A stretch of DNA of 14,092 nt, from NCBI GenBank assembly GCA_037447655.1, contig JBBHKE010000181.1, positions 1 to 14,092 on the forward strand, written 5' to 3'. The stretch's first letter is position 1, and every line of letters begins with the position of its first letter. Shown piece after piece: positions 1 through 8,584 of the stretch. Both the position numbers and the translations under genes were made by a program. Source of the stretch: Zygnema cylindricum (Eukaryota > Streptophyta > Zygnematophyceae > Zygnematales > Zygnemataceae). The notes beneath the pieces were generated by a model, which did no database searches, was not told the DNA's origin, and saw only the letters and a list, made by a program, of their open reading frames with translations.

Positions 1-65
<65 letters not shown>

Positions 66-124
66 TCTCCCTCTCTCCCTCTCTCCCTCCCTCTCTCCCT
101 CCCTCCCTCCCTCCCTCCCTCCCT
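1..124. repeat. (CT)n / (CCCT)n microsatellite
   Basis: The window opens with about 60 bases of pure CT dinucleotide that grade into CTCTCCC and then CCCT units. It lies in the intron upstream of the first visible NDL exon, so on the sense strand of that gene it is a polypyrimidine tract. The repeat probably extends left of the window. Bases 125-519 are intron, with no stretch resembling the missing N-terminal NDL exons. Confidence 0.97.
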
Positions 125-417
125 CTTTATTGTATTAATGTAAAGGTGCTCTATTTTCCATCCGTTGTGTCAGTCTGTCCACACTAATAATGGTTGGTTA
201 TATTTTTTCAACTCTTCCGGGGTTGTCTCATACCGGTGAAGCATTAACGGAACTGGTCGTCTTATTGAGCCATTTCCGGTTTGTATTTGTTTGTCTTTTG
301 TCAGTTAGTGGGCGTGAAATTTATGCAACTTGTCTGTTACACTCTCACTGTGGGAAAAATGTTCTGTAGATTTGCAGTGTTTTGTATTCTTTTAAAGTCT
401 CCTCTTTTTATTCCTCT

Positions 418-500
418 GTCTTCCCTTTCCCCCTTTCCCCTTTTCCCCTTTTCCCCTTTTCTTTTCCCTTTCCCCTTTTCCCTTCTCCTTTTTCATTTTC
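418..500 (+). repeat. CCTTTTCCCC polypyrimidine tract before NDL acceptor
   Basis: Imperfect tandem copies of CCCCTTTTC run almost without purines up to the acceptor ctcattcag at 511-519. The tract is an unusually long polypyrimidine tract for the 3' splice site of the 520 exon. Confidence 0.8.
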
Positions 501-519
501 TCTACTTTTTCTCATTCAG

Positions 520-3500
520 GCCGAAGCTTCAGAAATCCATTTTTCTGAAACGGAGCTTTCTGCATTTGCTTTGTCAGAACAAGTGGCTGAGATTGTTCAA
601 CATTTTAGGTATGGAAAAATACCTAAGATGCACTTGTTTTTAGTACATAATTTGAGTTTTTGATAGATTTTGATTGAAACAATTAGCTTTTAATTTTCCC
701 TTAATGTAATCATCCATTTTCTTACGAAATGGCTTTTGGTCAGTCTCACACTTTGCAGTTGTAACTCTTCACAGTAATTATGTTATGTTATCGTCCTTAT
801 GTTTTTTAATCTGTTATTTTTATGAACAGTTGATGTAATCTGTTGGGAAATATTTGCTGTCGTTTAGTAAAAATTTTGTGATCACTCATTCTAAATTTTT
901 GTTTCACTCTGGTGAGAAAATTTCCTGTGACTAACTTTTGAAGATTTGATGTAAATATTTAAAAACATTTTGGAGTCATAAGAAAAAATTGTCCTGGTTG
1001 GGCATTTGGGGCAACATTGTTTATTAAAAGTCCAACATTTTTTCAGTATGTTTTTGAGTTTCATTGACACTCTTAAAAATTATGGGAGATTCTCTTAAAG
1101 TTTTCAATCGCCTGGCTTGAAAATGTTACAATGCTTTTGCTTATTTCCTTGTATTTTTACCTTTTCTCAGTCTAAAACGAGTAATGTGCCTCGGTGTTGG
1201 AGCTGGTTCATATATTCTTACGCTTCTCGCTGTAAGTTTCTTTGGACCTTTTCTTTTCCTCGATCAGCAGGCAATTTCCCTCAAAATATTTCTATTTCGA
1301 TTGTTCTCCTGCTCTGTCTATCCACAGTAATTGCCAGTTGACCTGGAGCCGCTTCTCTTTCCTCCAATATATATATATATATATATATTTTTTTTTTCAA
1401 CTGTAGCATGACCTGGCGAGTTTTGACTTCATTGTTTTGCATTTTTTTTTGTTTGCAGATAAATCACCCCTCAATGGTTCAGGGCCTCATCCTCGTCTCG
1501 CCTGTCTGTCAGGCGGCCACCTGGATGGAATGGGCGACTTCTAAGGTTCGTCTTTATTATCATTATTATCATTATTATCATTTGATTATTATTATTATCA
1601 ATGTATTATATCTATTACCTCTTTACCTATCATTATTATTGTATTGTTGTCAATTGATTATCATTATTATCGATTGATTATCATTTTTATCCATTGATTA
1701 TCATTATTATCAGTTGACTCGATTGATTATAAAAGTTATTGATTGATTATCGTTATTATCAATCAAGTATCATTGTTATCGATTGATTATCATGATTATC
1801 GACAGATTATCTATTGATTATCATTGTTATCGATTGATTGTCGTTATTATCGGTTGATTGTCCTTATTATCGATTGATTATCATTATTATCGATTGATTA
1901 TCATTATTATCAATTGATTATCATTATTATCGATTGATTATCATTATTATCAATTGATTGTCATTATTATCCATAGATCATCATTATCATCGATTGATTG
2001 ATTGATTATCATTCTTATGAATGTATTGTAACTTACCACTTGACCTATGTATGTTATTGAATTGTTGTCAATTGATTATCATTATCATGTTTTGTTATTT
2101 TCATCAATTTAGTCTTTGTTTTTTTTATATCATTTATCAAGATCATGGTGATCCGGTCTTTGTTTTTTCTTGTTATTTTTTGCCTCGTCGACTAAGTATA
2201 GTCATGGCCATCAGCATGTTATGTACATCATATAGTTTTTCAATTTTGGAGGGGTTTATGTTTGGCCTTCTCGTGTTTTTTGTGTGATTAAAGTATATGA
2301 TAATCAGTTTGGATCCCCTCTATTTTGTTTTTGAATAGTAAAGGGATTCATTTATGTATTCATTCATTCATTCGTTCATTACGTCTGAAATTTAAATGTA
2401 CATCCATAAATTGATTTAATATGTTCTAAGATCATGTTTTGTTTGTTTCAGTAATATAGATGAATTATATGCATGAAATAAATAGATTATTTGTGGGTTA
2501 GAAAGTAACGCTAACATAATCAAGAACTTTTTAATGATTTTCAAATACTGTTAATTTTCTCTGCAGACGATTTAACCGGTTACTGTTTATTTGTCTGTTT
2601 TCACTCTTACTTCTTAGACTTTTTCCAGGTTTTCGATTTTTAGTGCTTTTAGGCCGCTGAGGCTTTTTTTAGCGTTCTCTTTTAGGTTTTTCTGCTTACC
2701 CTGAATAGTGTAGATGTACGGCGTTGAGCCTTTTTTAGGGCTTTCTTTTTAGGTTTTTCTGCTAACCCTAAATTGGCTGGATGTGTGGGTGCAGATGGCC
2801 ATCAACATGCTCTCATTTTACGGAATGAGCACATCGGTAAAAGAGGGACTTTTGGCGCGATTTTTCTGCTCAGGACAAAGCGGGTATCACGGCCCGGGAT
2901 CCGATTCTCTATTGTCCTTTTGCAAGGTAAGAAACCTCTAAAAAGAAAACCTCTAAAAAAAAATCTAAAAGACGGTGGAAAGTCTACATTCTAGTTCTTC
3001 CAAGAACAATGTTTGTCAATGGCAAATGGCAAATTTATGTGGATGGGTTTATTTATTGTTTTATGGAGTTTTATTATTTCTGGATGGTTTTTTAAGCATT
3101 TCTAATGTTTTTTTGGATGTTTGGTGTTTGTTTTTTGAGGTTGGATCGAACTGGAAAACTACATTTTTTTTGTACTTTTCTGAATGGTTCAGCAAGCATT
3201 TGATCCTTCTTCTTCTTTCTTGTTTATCTTTTTTTCACATTTTTTCATTTTTTTTTTCTCCACAGGAATTGGAAGCCCGTGAACCTTTAAACGTTGCACG
3301 ATACATGCAGGCGTTTTTGAGGCATGCTCTCTCATTCCTTTTCTTGTCGTTTTCCACACTTTTAACGTGTTTTTTAAGCCATTCTGGACATTTGTTCTCG
3401 GTATTGAGGGTTCCCTCATTTACTCTAAAAGAAGCTCTGAAATGGGACTGAAAATTGCGTTTATAATTGTGTTTTTTGAGGATCAATTGACTTGCAAAAA

Positions 3501-4780
3501 CCACGGAAGAGCATGGTTTTTATTCCTTTTCAAAGCTTATGGTCCGATCGAAAAAAAAGTGTTTTTGTCTCGTACTAGAATCGTATTAGTTTTTTTTCAC
3601 AACGAGTGGTATGTTTTTATTGAAGTATTTTAAAAAATGTATATATTTTTCTTCTAAGGTATATATTCTAAATGGCCTTACCATTAAGTAATGTCTTGTG
3701 ACCGAGCTTGGCAAATGCCTTTCTATGTCAGCTTTCCTAGTTCCTAATTCTATTCTCTTTTCCCTTTTTTTCTTGTCTTTTTTCTGAGAGTGCAGTCGAG
3801 GGAACCTCATTCCGGACCTCCGGAAATTTAAATGCCCCACACTAATTGTTGTGGGGGAACATTCCCCATTTCACGACAAAAGTTTGGATATGTACCTTCA
3901 TATGGACCCCTCCCTTACCACATGGGTTCAGGTATTTTAAAACATTAAAGAAACCCTCAAATCACTTTCAAATATTGTCTTTTTAAGTCCTTAAGTCTTT
4001 TGAAGTCTGGAAATAAAGCTTTCAAAAACCCTAAAGGGATGCTAAAACTAATCTTATCCAAAAGTTCTGAAAACTTTGTCTAAAACAGGTTTTTATTACA
4101 CAGATGGTAGTATATGCAATTGTCTCTGGAGTATCTTTCAATTTACGGTGATGTTAGTTTACTGTTACTTTAGTTGTGGAGAAAAAATGTCTGTGAAGGT
4201 AAAGCTAGGATTGCTTACATTTTTTTTTCTTTCTAGGTTTTTTTTTTCTACTTCACTGTCCACGGCTATTGGTGTTAGTAACACTACTTCGGGTATTGTA
4301 TTTTTCTTTTGTTGCCTGAAATTAATAAAAAAAATAGTAACACCATTTAAGAGAGTAGACCACAATCCTTCGCGTCTCCCTACACTAAATTAGTATTACT
4401 ATTCGTCTTAATTTCCCATCCACACTAAAAATAGTCCCTCCATTCAAATTGCCTATGATGGGCCGTGTACAGGCATTGAACTTTTTTCTTGTCCTACCTT
4501 TTTTTGTCTTATCTGATGCCAGGTGCCGGCCTCCAGTTCGTTAGTAACAGTGGAACGTCCTCATATGCTTCACTCTCCGGTGGAAAATTTCCTCCAAAAA
4601 CTCGGTCATTATCGCCGTCCTCCCTCTTTTTCTGAACTGAGGAGGGCTCTCTCTCCTCCCTCCTCCCCGGTTTTTCGGGCAGAAGAGTTTTCCCCAAAAG
4701 CTTGTGGACTGAATTTGAAGCCCATTCGAACGAGGACCGAGAAAATCCAGAACGCTGAGGCTTATTTGACAGAGTTTTAA
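520..4780 (+). CDS. NDL: NDR/NDL family protein (N-MYC downregulated-like), 3' seven exons
   Basis: Partial gene; the 5' exons lie left of the window. Exons read by translation and splice sites: 520-608, 1171-1231, 1459-1545, 2795-2926, 3266-3312, 3796-3931, 4523-4780 (stop TAA). They join in one frame to 269 residues. Landmarks in order: SLKRVMCLGVGAGSYILTLL, then VQGLILVSPVCQA, MLSFYGM, LEAREPLNVARYMQA, LRKFKCPTLIVVGEHSPFH, VTVERPHMLHSPVENFL and a tail containing SPKACGLNLKPIRTR. The last motif matches the plant NDL tail SPE-MGLKLKPIKTR. Known family facts: NDR proteins are alpha/beta-hydrolase folds without catalysis, and plant NDLs bind the G-beta/gamma dimer and act in auxin transport. 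Consistent with that, the nucleophile elbow reads GVGAG, with no serine. Plant NDLs are about 350 residues, so roughly 80-110 N-terminal residues are missing. Donors at 1546 (gttcgt) and 3313 (gttttt) are weak, but reading phase and homology require them. Confidence 0.93.
1367..1389. repeat. (TA)n microsatellite in NDL intron
   Basis: About eleven AT/TA units are followed directly by a run of T. The tract lies 70 bases upstream of the acceptor for the 1459 exon. Confidence 0.9.
1547..2010. repeat. 20-bp minisatellite (GATTGATTATCATTATTATC)n
   Basis: An intronic tandem array of a roughly 20-bp unit, itself built from ATTATC and GATTGATTATC pieces, with scattered substitutions and short indels. 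It starts one base after the donor of the 1459-1545 exon. A stretch beginning with ATGTATT and ending in TTGTTGTCAATTGATTATC occurs at about 1600-1660 and again at about 2020-2085. This gives a second, longer level of duplication bracketing most of the array. Confidence 0.93.
2346..2382. repeat. (ATTC)n microsatellite
   Basis: Short run of ATTC/TTCA units with one G interruption, inside the NDL intron 1546-2794. Confidence 0.85.
2653..2786 (+). repeat. Tandem duplication of about 66 bp beside an NDL acceptor
   Basis: Two adjacent imperfect copies (about 2653-2718 and 2719-2786) share the order GAG/GCTTTTTTTAG, CTTTTAGGTTTTTCTGCT, ACCCT and GGATGT or TAGATGT. The second copy ends just before the acceptor gtgggtgcag at 2785-2794. 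The duplication may therefore have copied an older branch-point and polypyrimidine region. Confidence 0.8.
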
Positions 4781-5125
4781 ACTGGAGGAAGGGAGGGAGG
4801 GAGGGAGAGAGGGAGAATAATAAGGTGCTAAATACATTCAAATATGGACAGGGAAAATTGTGAATATCGAGACTTCTTCGACGGATTTTTTTTATCAATA
4901 AAAGGATGTACGTGGGAGGAGTGGCTGGGAGAGGGAAGGAGTGTTGTAGATGGAAAGAAGAGTGGAGGGAGGGAGAAGGAAGAGGCGAAAGGAGAATGTC
5001 CACGCTGGGGTGGTGGAGAATAACTGGATGGAAATGACTTCGTCCAGATGTGGTAAGAATAAATCAAATATACGAATGGAGAGGGAGGGAGGTGGGAGAG
5101 GAGGGAGAGGAGAGAGAGAAAGAGA
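4781..5125 (+). other. NDL 3' region with GGGA tracts and candidate poly(A) signals
   Basis: A purine tract (GGGA)n starts at 4786, eight bases past the NDL stop, and further GGGAGGA and GAGAGGGA runs follow at 4925-4990 and 5078-5125. AATAAA hexamers on the plus strand at 4897-4902 and 5058-5063 are candidate polyadenylation signals. The actual cleavage site cannot be fixed from sequence. Confidence 0.5.
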
Positions 5126-5139
5126 TCAGACCTTTTAAT

Positions 5140-5338
5140 TTAATTAATTGTTGCAAAGAACCAGAGAGAGGAAACATATGCCGCTATTTTATTCGCCACG
5201 TCAGCATTTCTCGCGAAAAAGGTCACAACTTTAATTCCAAGATGATACACCAGAATTAGTGTGGATAATAACAATCCTCCTGTAGGTTGAAGCCGGTTGC
5301 CGAAGGCAGCGAGGAGGCCAGAATAAAACAAAAATAAG
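5140..5338 (-). CDS. Candidate C-terminal exon of an unknown membrane protein
   Basis: On the minus strand a very CT-rich tract ends in cctccccag (AG at 5340-5339). From there a frame stays open for 65 codons to a TAA at 5142-5140. The translation has hydrophobic stretches (FYSGLLAAFG; GGLLLSTLILVYHLG) and ends ANKIAAYVSSLWFFATIN. I do not recognise it and find no companion exon upstream on the minus strand. The plus-strand readings are interrupted by stops. An open frame of this size can arise by chance and a CT-rich acceptor is easily provided by the microsatellite, so this is a weak call. Confidence 0.22.
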
Positions 5339-5519
5339 CTGGGGAGGGAAGGAGAGGGAGACACTAAGAAGGAAAAGTAAGGGCTCGAGATTCATAGTTT
5401 TTGAAGACTCCAATAAAGTAGATTCCCTAATGATGAAAATTGCTAGGAGGGATTTTGGTGAGGAAGTGATTCACTGGAGGGGATAGGAGGGGAGGGATAG
5501 AGGGGATAGAGTTTTAGAC

Positions 5520-7690
5520 ATTGGTTTTTTTTAGGCTCTTTAAGGGTTGCAGTAGACTTTGGTATGTTTGTGAAAAATTATTTTGCACACATTAAATCCG
5601 GTGTTGTGCCTTTTCAATTTGCTTTCAGGATTTTGTTAGGGTTTTGAGCTTCATTTATAAACTCGGAGATTTTTCCGATTTTTTTTTAAGACTCCTTTGT
5701 CTCCTTTAGTTTCTTTCTTTTTTGGTTATGTTCTTTTTGGTATGGGAACCATGTTTTTTTTCTCGATCTATTCTTTTATTTCAAGTGAATAAAAAATATA
5801 ATTACTACTGTTGTGGTTTTGTATCATGAGGAATTTGTTTTGATGTATACACTCATTGATTACCATCCACCACATTAATTAACAACATCATTTCTCAGTT
5901 AAATCGGGTTTAACCGTTTCTGTGGGGAATTGCGCAAGGGGAGATTATATATCAATGTAGGAAGCAATCTATTCGGAAACAGTACACTTCATATGTGTGT
6001 GGAGTCTATATTAATTAAAGAAAGTCATTGTCATATATTTCATCAATTTTTTCCAAAATGTTGTTCTAAGATATGAGAGGGGCACTGTATGGGCCCACTG
6101 GGAAAGTCAATTATAGTGAAAAAAAATCAAACATCCTATTTTTTAAGCACAAAATATTGTAATTTGCATAAATTTTCTGTGTGTAAACCATTCGCATGAA
6201 GACATGGCAACTAATTCAGTGTATAGAAAATGAATAGTGACGTCAATTAGGATTATTCTTAATCGTCCATCCGAAAGTGCTAAGTGTAGATTCTTAAAAG
6301 GGAGTTTCCCTGGCCCATTTTAAGATTCTTTTGGCGATACGTTCTTCTGCAAGTAGGGTTGAAGGGCACACCAGGATCTTGAGTCAAATATTTTTGTCCT
6401 CAATATTCATCTCGGAAAAATATTGCTAGTGAAAAACCATTTCAAGCCGCGGATATATTTTCAGAAATGCAAAAAGATAGAGGAGGTCTCCTGATGTCTT
6501 TTGTCCACACTTAATGCACTATTTTGTCCATGGTTAACAAAATTTGATGATGTTGACAGTGATAGTCGCAATACTATGCACAGAAATACAACATTAGAAG
6601 GTGGTCCTACAATCAATTATCATAAAAAATTTATTCATGCGTTACTTTATGCCGTACACCAGAAAAGGCCATTCCGACCCACCTAAAAACCCCTTAAAAA
6701 CCCCAAAAAAACCCCAGAAAAACATAAGATATTTAGAATAATGACTCCAGAAAGAATATTTGATTAAAAAGTTTCATTCGCCTCAGGTTTTATCGCATAC
6801 ATGTATGATTCCCAAATGCAGTAGTAGATGTTGTCACCGTAGTATGAGGCTACCACTGTATAGTGTGGAACATAATGAAATATAATGAAACAACAGAAAA
6901 GTTCACTCACCATCCTGTCTAATTGAGTTCAGAAAAATGACAAAGTTTAATGTAACTTGGAAAGAAGACCGACAACAATACCACCTGTCAACATATAACA
7001 TTTCGACCAATGACAGAAGAGTGACATCTGTCGCTAAAAAAAACAGGTTATAAAACCTTTGAAATATGTTCTGAAAATTAGGGCTTTTAAGGGTGGTAAA
7101 GTAGCAATTATTCCAGTTCAGCCATTAAGGTACAGAAGGTCTGTAAACTTTACTTTGTCGAGTAAATTCTATCAAAATAACAAAGATTTACCAGAATGGT
7201 TGTGTATATTATATATACATATGATGCAAAAATATCTGTTGTATCAATATATAAATGACGCGTAATGATGACAACTTGTCCTATTCAGAACAATCCAAAA
7301 GTCTTTGGCACTCCACAGAAAATGGAGCCTCAGGAACTTTTAATCTACTTTTAGGTCAAAAGGCAAAAAAATCATGAAGTCGAAAATACTCCAACAAATA
7401 TTTAATTGATTATAAGCATTCCGTGATAATGAGTTCAAATACCTCCGTACCGAGATTAAACCGAAAAAAAGACGACCAAGAAAATAAAATCATGAACTAT
7501 TTTTACTTTCTCATTCATGGATCTAATAGGAGTTAAAAAAAGTTAACATCCACGATAAATTCAGAGGTAAAAACCCTAAATTCTTTGCAACGAACAACAA
7601 ATTCATCTCTTAAAACTGAAAAACCACAATATTTGTACATTTCCTACTCTAACATTGTTGAAAATTGACTACAAAAAGAGAACATTTCGA
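5520..7690. other. Intergenic stretch between convergent NDL and DPM2 ends, no recognised gene
   Basis: I see no convincing exon chain here. The part before 5800 is T-rich on the plus strand and the part after 5950 is A-rich. Open frames at 6501-6686 and 7059-7265 (plus strand) are short and lack recognisable motifs. On the minus strand, about 6305-6360 reads ERIAKRILKWARETPF followed by a stop, possibly a decayed coding fragment, but nothing around it supports a gene. The 3' untranslated region of DPM2 should occupy the right-hand end. Confidence 0.5.
6678..6715 (-). other. G-quadruplex-type motif
   Basis: Read on the minus strand there are three runs of GGGG and one of GGG, separated by T-rich loops of 7, 7 and 9 bases. 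On the plus strand it is a CCCC/AAAAA pattern. It may be only a low-complexity sequence; a four-tract G4 is the testable reading. Confidence 0.6.
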
Positions 7691-7741
7691 TCTAACGACA
7701 CACTCTAATAACAATCTTATATAAAAAAAAAACTATCACTA

Positions 7742-7894
7742 TCATTTTTTTTTTCTGCCCTGAGATATCATTGTCCACCCGAGAAAAATAGCAACAAAAG
7801 AAAGCAAAAAAACACCTAAAAAAGCGGGAATTAAAACTGCGTAAATATGTGGGAGGAAAAAGCCGTTGATGAAGTGATCCGGGGGTAAAAAGGG
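7742..7894 (-). CDS. DPM2: Dolichol-phosphate mannosyltransferase subunit 2 (DPM2), C-terminal exon
   Basis: Fifty codons plus TGA on the minus strand. The translation opens PFLPPDHFINGFFLPHIYAV, continues LIPAFLGVFLLSFVAIFLGW and ends TMISQGRKKK. This follows the second half of plant and animal DPM2 closely (PF-x3-DH-x-x-x-x-FLP-x-x-YA-x-x-IP, then a membrane helix and a basic tail). DPM2 is a small ER membrane protein with two helices that stabilises the dolichol-phosphate-mannose synthase; its product feeds N-glycosylation, GPI anchors and O-mannosylation. The exon starts after ggcaatag in phase 0, at the boundary between the first helix and the conserved PF. DPM2 is normally about 80 residues, so about 30 N-terminal residues, including the first helix, are absent from this exon. 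No exon encoding them was found between 7895 and 13470. Either that exon is too divergent to see, or the locus is broken. The basic tail is encoded by ten consecutive A on the sense strand. Confidence 0.85.
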   Translation of the reverse strand, partial: PFLPPDHFINGFFLPHIYAVLIPAFLGVFLLSFVAIFLGWTMISQGRKKK

Positions 7895-8228
7895 CTATTG
7901 CCCACCAAAAAATAAAGCAAAAAATTAAAATCTTTCTTGTGATAAAGAATAGAATAGAATTAATTTCAAAGAACGAATAAATTTCAAAAAAATAATTAAT
8001 TTCAAAAACAAAGTATGTCTCCTCTAAAAAAGTTGAAAACAGAGGGAGAGAGATAGGAGGAACGCGGAAAGGAAAGAGGGACCAAGGAAAGGATGGAAGA
8101 GAAACCGGGAGAGGGAGAGGGAGAGGCAGAGAGAGGCAGAGGGAGAGGGGGAGGGAGAGGGAGAGAGAGGGAGAGGGAGAAGGCGAGGGAGAGAGAAAGA
8201 GGAGGAGGAAGAGGGCAGGATCACGCAC
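7895..8228 (-). other. Probable DPM2 intron
   Basis: Directly upstream of the DPM2 exon, this stretch is T-rich and then CT-rich on the minus strand, as in the NDL introns. About 7958-8008 contains three imperfect copies of an (A)ATTAATTTCAAA-type unit (plus strand). Minus-strand frames give low-complexity Phe/Ile/Glu strings that I read as intron. One frame ending FCFIFWWAIAL resembles a membrane helix, but it is out of frame with the DPM2 exon and lacks the family's FTYYT-type motif. Confidence 0.4.
8041..8218. repeat. GAGGGA/GAGA purine microsatellite, block 1
   Basis: Imperfect GAGAGGGA, GGAGA and AGGAGG units, almost free of pyrimidines on the plus strand. It is a polypyrimidine tract for minus-strand transcripts. 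Confidence 0.9.
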
Positions 8229-8344
8229 CGTGGCCATGAGCCCACCGTGTGGTGAGGAGTCCGCCCACACTAGGCGCCAAAGGGTGCCTCCCACGGCTCG
8301 GCATCACCCCATGGATTAGACCACAAGGGACTGTGCACCTGCAG
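8219..8344. other. GC-rich island between GA repeats
   Basis: About 126 bases of clearly higher GC content than the surroundings, bounded on both sides by GA repeat. Minus-strand reading: acceptor ctctctgcag, then a 22-codon frame from 8338 ending in TAG at 8272-8270 (contains SNPWGDAEPWEAPFGA). Another minus frame stays open through the island. Plus-strand reading: ATGAGCCCACCGTGTG followed by gtgaggag at 8251, a good donor. I cannot decide which, if any, is used, and I recognise no family. Confidence 0.35.
8229..8237 (-). CDS. DPM2: Candidate DPM2 first coding exon end (Met-Ala-Thr)
   Basis: On the minus strand ATG GCC ACG is followed at once by gtgcgt, an acceptable donor in phase 0. Phase 0 is what the 7894 acceptor needs. 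Animal DPM2 also begins Met-Ala-Thr. If spliced straight to 7894 the product would be 53 residues with no first membrane helix. The intervening 334 bases are CT-rich and T-rich and contain no recognisable helix exon. The match is short and may be coincidence. Confidence 0.25.
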
Positions 8345-8521
8345 AGAGGGAGAGAGAGAGGGAGAGAGGGAGGGAGAGAGAGGAGAGAGAGAGGGAGAAG
8401 GAGGAGGGGGAGGGAGAGAGGGAGAGAGAGAGAGCGAAAGAGAGGATAAGGGAGGGAGGGAGGGAGGGAGGGGAGGATGGGACGGAGGAAAGGAGGGAGG
8501 GGGAGAGAGAGAGAGAGAGAG
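8345..8521. repeat. GAGAGGGA / GGGA purine microsatellite, block 2
   Basis: Same composition as the neighbouring block, ending in (GGGA)n at about 8450-8475 and a pure (GA)n run at 8502-8521. Confidence 0.92.
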
Positions 8522-8584
8522 TAGAAAAGCGTTAACAAATAGACAAAGCTTAATGCCGTTTTCTTGCAGCTCCCCTAAGATTTT

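Noticed and set aside
281-643. Phe/Ser/Leu-rich plus-strand frame
   Set aside because: Intron polypyrimidine tract plus the 520-608 exon in the wrong frame.
2975-3633. Plus-strand open frames with hydrophobic, Phe-rich translations
   Set aside because: They are T-rich NDL intron sequence running into the 3266-3312 exon; only that exon is supported by homology.
3311-3795. GC-AG intron starting at 3311 (CAG|gcgttt)
   Set aside because: It would put the next exon out of frame. Splitting after GC at 3312 with donor gttttt restores frame and homology.
4509-5067. Several minus-strand frames opposite the NDL last exon and 3' region
   Set aside because: They are antisense to a confirmed exon or consist of CT-repeat Ser/Pro/Leu strings.
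7905-8040. DPM2 first helix by reading straight upstream (FCFIFWWAIAL)
   Set aside because: It is one frame off the DPM2 exon, has low-complexity sequence upstream and lacks the family motif. It would need a frameshift exactly at the exon border.
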